Shown here piece by piece: positions 8,201 through 12,900 of a DNA stretch of 14,687 bases. Position numbers and translations under genes: made by a program. The DNA is from CALLVY01 sp937899855 (GTDB taxonomy: Bacteria > Bacteroidota > Bacteroidia > Chitinophagales > Saprospiraceae): positions 1 through 14,687 of the forward strand of contig JBCBQC010000127.1 of assembly GCA_039820405.1 (NCBI GenBank). Direction: 5' to 3'. How positions within the stretch are numbered: position 1 is the first letter of the stretch; each line of letters starts with the position of its first letter. Under the pieces are notes generated by a model. It saw nothing but the letters and a program-made list of their open reading frames with translations. It did not search any database and had not been told where the DNA came from.

Positions 8201-9205
8201 TACGAAGTGGCCTTCGAAAGCTTTGAGGAATATCCCCTGTTCGGGGGTTTTGATAGTCCCCTACTCAACGATGGGCACTGGAATTTTGCTTGCGCTCCGA
8301 CCACCAAGCTTCCCACCCAGACATATAATGTCGTGGGCGCTTATCGGGGGGGAGGTTATCTGTGGATCGACAAGCCCTATTACGTCGGGGCACCCCTACC
8401 CAGTCAGGTGGAACTGCGACTGATCGGAGAGGATGGGATACGCTACACGGCTACTGAGCAGGTAAGTGGACTGGATGCAGTGAGCTACACTGGGATTCCC
8501 TTCCGCGGGGATATTACCGGGGTACAGCTAATCAACCGCCCCGGTTTCTGTGAGTTGCCCACGGATCAGGACTATACGGGCACCGTTCATTTTAAGTACT
8601 GTAACGATTGTGATCCCGCCGACTATCCGCAAGGGAGCAGCCAGTTTTACCTCTCGGGCGATCGGGCGCACAGTGGTTCGGTGAGTATGAAGATTGCGGA
8701 GTCGGGAACCTATACCTTCCCCCAACGCGAACTGTACTTAGTAAAGGGCAAAACCTACGTGGTCAGCGCCTGGGTGTCCCGTTCGGGCGATCCCCGAGCG
8801 ACTTATGCCGATGGGTCGATTAGCCTGGGGATACAGTCGGGAGGACAAACGACCGACCTGCCCCCAGCGGGTAGCGTGATCGACGGTTGGCAGCGGATTG
8901 AGGGCCTGGTGACCTACCAAGGCAACAACCAGGATCTTTCGCTCCTCATCAATGCCGATTTGAGTGGCAGCAGCGATGCCCTCTACCTGGATGATTTGCG
9001 TATTTACCCGGAGGATGGTAGCCTGCAAACCTACGTTTACGAGCCCCAGGATTACCGGCTGAGTGCTGTACTGGACGAAAACAATTACGCGACCTTTTAC
9101 CACTACGATGAAGAAGGCAACCTGGTGGTCGTCAAAAAGGAGACGGCCAAAGGGGTCAAAACCATACAGGAGAATCGTGCTTTTATCAAACCCAACATCA
9201 ACTAA
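2234..9205 (+). CDS. Giant secreted SpvB/RHS-like protein with one C-terminal YD repeat
   Basis: 2323 residues. Signal peptide: H10-R11-R12, hydrophobic 13-27; cleavage after GWA (33) or GPA (39), the latter leaving Gln first. Residues ~52-119 form the conserved N-terminal block of Bacteroidota SpvB/RHS-like proteins (MVDLFSGDFVYNIPL, PGPDGGYPFNLAYHSGIGM, EASWVGLGWTLNSGAI, RGLPDDF). Residues ~150-520 are Gly/Ser-rich alternating beta strands. Later come family-like blocks: a Ca-site-like DLNGDGLND (855) followed by LTLRKLWFTY, LNPAYNDLHYDRWGCYQ, LPSGANIEVAYESDDYAYVQ (from 960), and TNKIIRKTGIL to MGAAYRN (~1526-1595). Residues ~2140-2260 resemble a carbohydrate-binding jelly-roll (SGDRAHSGSVSMKI, YVVSAWVSRSG, DGWQRIEG, YLDDLRIYP). 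The end holds a single YD repeat (FYHYDEEGNLVVVKK, near 2290). It stops there without an RHS core, toxin tip or sorting tail. It is probably a secreted or surface shell protein; partnership with the RHS protein at 9932 is inferred from the layout. The exact function is unknown. Confidence 0.9.
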   Translation: MIASSNLPFHRRVALVMVFLLSFQAAFPTVGWALTSGPAQPEFTSFEPVGTTQMVDLFSGDFVYNIPLFELPGPDGGYPFNLAYHSGIGMDQEASWVGLGWTLNSGAINRIMRGLPDDFNGVEVQRKTDMKPNRTWTYSGDAHLEFWGFKKTEAGEIGNAAIKLNLGRQIAHNNYRGWSTGIRAGLSWESRVKDKFAYGAGFDLGINSQEGATLQPSVSITSIKGDIDQSLSISSGFNSRDGRSNLGLGYSLAAAQSEPTVDDSTQDQGESKSSSRKGGRLGGNYSYNRVAYTPQVSDAFHGLNFSANVALGGWSGVFNLGGNATIRYDEQYLAKRNVWTSAPAYGFLYSKDRWATDMEKDALLDFNREKDGPIRSSTSNLATPISTPDVYNVVGQGIGASYRAYRSDVGIFTDPSVKSFTGGSSGGPEFGIGNGFDLGGNIGGNWSVSQSSEWPSDFEDRLRFDNEATDRLYEPFYFKAAGELTTDVDQTYLNYGGERAVSIQLNPYFDTDASGGTRMDFDQSARFKQLDQSSFAMASDLKRDTRRARAQSLQPITNKQLLSGGSEGLKEYQVSYFSSDRLNTTDPEAYLSASPSVDLLVDRTSLGRSINESQADQIAGITALHPDGLRYVYGLPAKNYQQQEYLFSVEKAGGNTGCTRNQAIATVNGNGTEIDYKKGTEEYLNVSSVPSYSHAHLLTSVLGADYVDYDDIPGPSDGDYGYWIKFNYVKSDTYKWKTPFLGANYIDGVRNDNGDDKGTLFYGEREQYYLATAETRSHLAVFDLEEREDAKGVSSKFQNTISEGLGTSSYLLKRIRLFSKAELQRGVSQAIKTVHFEYDYSRCPNVPNNSGASVDLNGDGLNDNLNKGKLTLRKLWFTYDDSNRGRLSPYSFDYASLNPAYNDLHYDRWGCYQKISEALDNTDDCYPIDHPYVFQGNKKNTNDNLADLNASAWHLTDIRLPSGANIEVAYESDDYAYVQDRTAMEMFPIAGFGSFNEDDLNTNSTDNNNNPLNSADLKLYFDLGENQNASFDDFVQDLHRVNVAEENLNGIAGTTLEKDFQIYCKALMELNDNGEMEYVSTYLTVKEDASTGLPEGGLESHNGRKYGWLRLETADLGRPNNLRAYHPLCAAAWQKLKMEHADQIREESFDTRDETSLDEAMGQMLRNASELLAIFKNFYRQCSDREYADAVDLSNSFIRLNTPDKIKKGGGVRVAQITLQDHWDIGEDSNPANDLPTYGQVYEYTTEEDGRQISSGVAINEPSIGGEESALRYAKGWVETTRAKTTENMFFEYPINEAYYPGAGVGYREVKVKSLATHIAQNRSDYPNAELPVGFGTTGMTVHEFYTAKDFPVLVEETLLEKRVGTPRWVPYLVGSTTSERYTGSQGYAIILNDMHGKSKQVTQYGERKDAQGNLVALETINWVKYTYFTDESRVYDSAGKKEVAQVLKNKVPVLLSDDPSVADAQIEERNLGVDYEFFTDIRRTKGSSGAVGLGINTDMTPIVIFGVSFWPSINLNFNDTRLAVTNKIIRKTGILKQTEVFDGQSKVITNNEVFDPLTGEALLTTVNNNFDQLVYNYQVPARLAYDGMGAAYRNWGMIFEGNLSLDDRCGWFRMDINSPVVEGALAPGDECLVVEHCEQVPGLCDSKLFTYLGERNNQHFFENPDSDLALDNASVKMMVVRSGRRNHLSAKVSSITALKDPTTMRDSAAAIVSVDAPLGASNSTTSSSNVNIRTVDSVLSINAVTYSDRWDMGRGECEARTIAKTIEITPPTSELENCLIVDFDLASTTCWPNTHWYIEYSINGAPSITHNRTSVTTLSDTIVCSNYPITVIDYLAFSTLNACIDPVMTPEVVQRNISNPGTYDTINISVPREDYALGQNGVWRPYQNYAYVAEREPGLAGFAAGNQENYDLTSSGVVNEVPLFNWRAPFFLEAEILNVPNWKKTNEISKYGLNGEEAENRDIIGLYSTALYGYNYNVPIGVASNASHYEVAFESFEEYPLFGGFDSPLLNDGHWNFACAPTTKLPTQTYNVVGAYRGGGYLWIDKPYYVGAPLPSQVELRLIGEDGIRYTATEQVSGLDAVSYTGIPFRGDITGVQLINRPGFCELPTDQDYTGTVHFKYCNDCDPADYPQGSSQFYLSGDRAHSGSVSMKIAESGTYTFPQRELYLVKGKTYVVSAWVSRSGDPRATYADGSISLGIQSGGQTTDLPPAGSVIDGWQRIEGLVTYQGNNQDLSLLINADLSGSSDALYLDDLRIYPEDGSLQTYVYEPQDYRLSAVLDENNYATFYHYDEEGNLVVVKKETAKGVKTIQENRAFIKPNIN
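9047..9175 (+). other. Single terminal YD repeat of the giant protein
   Basis: The last ~55 residues contain DYRLSAVLDENNYATFYHYD and EEGNLVVVKKETAKG, the F-Y-x-Y-D-x-x-G-x-L form of a YD repeat. Only one unit is present, whereas the RHS gene 0.75 kb downstream carries a full set. This suggests either a cap or docking strand, or the trace of an ancestral longer RHS polypeptide. Confidence 0.6.
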
Positions 9206-9214
9206 AAATCAGTC
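9204..9214 (+). promoter_or_regulatory. A-rich leader of the gene at 9215
   Basis: The run aaaaa (9204-9208) overlaps the stop codon of the giant gene and is followed by tcagtc and ATG. It is the same SD-less, A-rich form as before 679 and 9932, and it supports the start at 9215. Confidence 0.45.
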
Positions 9215-9919
9215 ATGCAGAAATATTGGATGATACTCCACGCGTTGCTCCTCCTCGGGGGGGCGCACTTATCCGCCCAGGATTTGCTCGAAACCTTACA
9301 GCAGTCGAGAGCGGCTTACCAGGCACTGGAAAATTACCACGGTCGGGTGATTACCGAAAGCTTTGGAGAAGAAAATACCGATCAAGTGATCCAGACTACG
9401 GAGTTGACGATTCGGAAAGCGGGTAGTAAATTTTGGTACGACATGGGGGAGGTGGAGATGCTACTCAACGAGGACCACCTCATCAACATCAATCGATCGG
9501 AGCGGGTACTGACCTGCCAGGGAGTCGACCCGGAAGCCCTTGCGGCGAATCCATTGATGGCGGATCTAGCGGCGATGGTGGCGAATTTTTCTGAGATCAG
9601 CTACCGTGGCCTTAAGTCGGGCGATCAGAGCTACGTTTTACGCGATGAGGGTGGCCCCGTCCCCCTGATGGAGCTGTACTTTGATGAAGCCAATAAACTG
9701 CTGAATCGAGCGGTGTACCATTACGCTGAGGGTACGCTGGTGGGTAGCTCACGGGTGGAAATCCGTTGCGAACACCTGAGTTTAAATCCTCGCTTCCGCT
9801 CGGATATTTTTCGTAGTTCGCGTTTCGTCAACGTTCAGGGCAATCAAGTCCAACCGATTGAAAAATACCGAGACTACACCCTGATTCTGGGTGAGGGTTT
9901 GGAACGCGTTAATCCCTAA
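9215..9919 (+). CDS. Exported protein, possibly LolA/LppX-like fold
   Basis: 234 residues. Signal peptide residues 1-21 (hydrophobic 6-17; cleavage after LSA, leaving Gln22). The mature part begins with a helix (DLLETLQQSRAAYQALENYHG), then repeated beta strands (RVITESFG, TTELTIRKAGSKFWYDMGEV, HLININRSERVLTCQG), a helix (LMADLAAMVANF), and more strands (SYVLRDEG, LMELYFDEANKLLNRAVYHYA, GSSRVEIRCEHLSLNPRF), ending in SDIFRSSRFVN. A starting helix, an incomplete barrel of strands and a late 'LNP..rsDIF..s.FV' segment are what I expect of the LolA/LppX family, which bind lipids or lipoproteins in the periplasm. The match is by eye and may be wrong. It has two Cys in the mature part. It lies 9 bases after one giant gene and 12 before the other. 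This suggests a periplasmic helper (chaperone or transport) for those proteins. No Cys lipobox is present, so it is soluble or loosely associated. Confidence 0.85.
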   Translation: MQKYWMILHALLLLGGAHLSAQDLLETLQQSRAAYQALENYHGRVITESFGEENTDQVIQTTELTIRKAGSKFWYDMGEVEMLLNEDHLININRSERVLTCQGVDPEALAANPLMADLAAMVANFSEISYRGLKSGDQSYVLRDEGGPVPLMELYFDEANKLLNRAVYHYAEGTLVGSSRVEIRCEHLSLNPRFRSDIFRSSRFVNVQGNQVQPIEKYRDYTLILGEGLERVNP

Positions 9920-9931
9920 AAAATACTAGCT
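9918..9931 (+). promoter_or_regulatory. A-rich leader of the RHS gene at 9932
   Basis: Six A (9918-9923) overlapping the preceding TAA are followed by tactagct and the ATG. This is the third copy of the leader form seen at 661-678 and 9204-9214. It is the best support for the 9932 start, which also opens directly into a signal peptide. Confidence 0.45.
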
Positions 9932-12900
9932 ATGCAATTCAAAAATAATATTGGCTGGCGATTGGTTTTCGCCCTCTTGCTTTGTGGTTCGCTTCAGGTG
10001 GTAGTGGGGCAAAGTTCGGAATACGTCGTCTCCCTGGATCGGGCGAATCACCAGGTGGGTGAACAAATGGAAATTACGGACCCCGCTTACTGGCAACAAA
10101 ACACGAGTAGTAGCGAAATCCGGCGTACCACGCGGGTGAGCTTGGTCTACAACCGCGCGGGACGAACGGACCTGGCCGGTGCGAATTGGTGGTACCGGAT
10201 TTCCTACCGGGTCTACGCCCAAAATTACAACCTGCCCTTTGGAACGGGTACCCTGACGATTAGCCACCGCAATATTTCGTCCGGGGAGTACGAAAGCCTA
10301 CGACAGTACGTCAATAATGTGGGGCAGGTCGGGCTCGACATCACCGCCATTGAAGCTAGTGAAGATGGTTTTCAGACCATTATCACCGACCCCGCGGCGA
10401 TCAATGCTTTGGTTCCGGCCGACATCAACCTGGAGCTCCAACTCCAAGTGGATCGCTTCGATTATCTGGACCCAACGGTATCCCCCAGTGTTCAGGTACA
10501 GCACGACGCCAGCTCGCACCAGCTCGATTTGACCTGGAGCTTTATTCCCGGGGCGGAGTTTTACGAGATTGAATGGTGGTATTTTGATCAGGAATCGCAG
10601 CGCAATGTAATTGGATTTGTACCCACGCGCTGGGATTGGCAAGAAGCCGTTCGGGTGGAGACTCCGAGTCAGCGGTATTCTATTCCCCTGACTTATCCCG
10701 AGGGAAGGATTTACTACCGCGTTCGGGGGGTAGGGCGTTTTACCCAAAGCGTCAGTAATGTATACGATCAAAAGGTGAAGTCCAGCGATTGGTCGACGGT
10801 GGGATCATTTACGATTAGCGGTAATGACGAATTTGAAGCCGATCGCAACTGGCAATTTACGCAGACCTTTGCCGAGGAGGGCAAGCAGAAAAAAGTAATC
10901 AGCTATTTTGATGAGGGACTAAAAAACCGCCAGACCCAAACCAATTTGAATACGGAGGAACACACCTTGGTAGCGACCTCGCATTACGATGTGGAAGGGC
11001 GTCCCGTAGTTAATATTCTTCCCGTACCGGCCTTGGGCAATAACGACCTGTTCTACAAACCGCGCTTTAACCGGGGCGCCGATCCCGGTGGCTCCCAACT
11101 GGGAGAGATGGGCTACAATCGACTGCATTTTGATCGGGCCGTGTCGGCCTGTCAGCCGACGCTGGTGGATCCGTTGGTCGACAGCTACCAGGGGGAGTGG
11201 GGTGGTGCCGGCCATTATTTTTCCCCCCAACAATTGAACAATCCGGCCAGTGACGGTATCCACCGTGCCTACGTTCCCGATGCGCAGGGCTATCCCCTCA
11301 CGCAGATGCGTTATCTGGATGATGGCAGCGGGCGGGTCACCGCCCAAAGTGGGGTAGGCGACTTTTATCAGTTGGGGAGTGGTCGGGAAACCCAGTACTT
11401 TTACTCCAGCACTTCCAACTACCGCCTCCAGCGCCTCTTCGGTAGCAACGTGGGGGACGCGGTTTACTACAAGCGCAACGTCGTCCGCGATGCCAATGGG
11501 CAACTCAGTATTTCTTATCTGGACGTGGCGGGTAGGGTAGTGGCGACCGCCCTCGGTGGCGACAAGCCGAGCAATACCCTTACCCACCACGATCCGGACG
11601 GAACGAACGCGGCGATTCCGCTCCAGAGCATCACCGAGAACCTGCTGGACAACAACATCATCAGCGCGGACGGTAAGCGGAGTACCAGTAGCTATCCGCT
11701 GATGAACGAGGAGGAGGGCCAACGCGCTTTCTTTACCTACGACCTATCCGGGATCGACCAGCAATTGCTATTTGATGGTGTTCCCTACTGTGAATCCTGT
11801 GATTACCGACTATTGATCGAGGTCTTTGACCCCTGTAATCAAGCCGTGGTGCTGTTGGCACCGGGCGTGGGTAATCTGGCGAGCTTGTACAGCCTGGACC
11901 CCCTCAACGGGGATCACGGTGGTTCGAGTGATACGCGGATCGTACGGAAGATTGAAGGGAGTGATGCCTGCGATGGACCCTACTACGATGTATTTAGCAA
12001 CGAACTAAAGTTTGACATCACCATGGACCAGGTGGGAGTGTATACCATCGTAAAAAAACTGGAGGTGATCGACCTGGAGGTCAACGATTTGAGCTTTCAC
12101 GCCGTGACGGTTCCGGATTTACCCCTGGATGTTTACTCCTGTATTTTTACCTGCCCCAACTGCCCACCCAACGGCGATACCAACGATAATAATGGAGGTT
12201 CGACGGGCAGGAATTGTACCCTGCCCCAATATTGCGAGACGAGTGTGCTGGATAGCATCCTACTCCAAACGGACGGTTGTGAAAGCCTGTACAATCAGTT
12301 GATTCGGCAGGTATCGCCGGGGGGCTGTAAATTTGAGCAAAGTCCGCCCTGGTGGACGGGATTGATCGATAATATTGAATTTGAATACGCGCAGTCGACG
12401 ACTATGGGGAGTAATTCCGACTTGCAAGCGCGACTGAGTAATCCGGCCCTTTGGCAGGACGTTTGGGCCGAATCTTTGATTCAGGCGCATCCCGAGTACG
12501 AGCGCTACGTATTGTGTCGCAATACGGAAGCCAGCCGGGAATTTGACCTGCGGTTGATGAACGTGCAAACTTGGCGAGACTTGAGTCCTACGTTACCCAA
12601 TACCATTTTTATCAGCGATGGCGGAAGCCACTACAACGGGGATGGGACCAATGAAGTTCAGTTCCAAGACATCATGGCTTTGGACCCCATGTTTAGCGCG
12701 GCTTTGATGGAAGGCTTTTACGCTCACTACACCGATCCCAGCCAACAGGCGATCCCGCTGAGTGCGGATATGGTCCAAGCCGTCGCTACGGCCTTAAACA
12801 ATTATGGTTGTGATGCGGCGGGTGGAACTACTGCGATTTACACCTGTTTGGGGGCTGAGTTGGAGGCCGCCTTGAACAACTACACGATTCTCAACCCCGG

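Noticed and set aside
9050..9205. T9SS sorting domain at the end of the giant protein
   Set aside because: The end is a YD repeat followed by KETAKGVKTIQENRAF, with neither the PNP nor the G-x-Y-x-L-x-V pattern of a sorting tail.
10919..11722. Minus-strand open frame of 267 codons
   Set aside because: It is antisense to the clearly coding RHS gene (DUF6443-like block and following region); no start context or family motif was seen.
12140..12163. CX3CX2C motif (C737-C741-C744) suggesting a radical SAM enzyme
   Set aside because: The protein has a signal peptide and RHS/YD domains, and no SAM-binding barrel motifs follow; the Cys are more likely disulfide or metal-site residues of an exported module.
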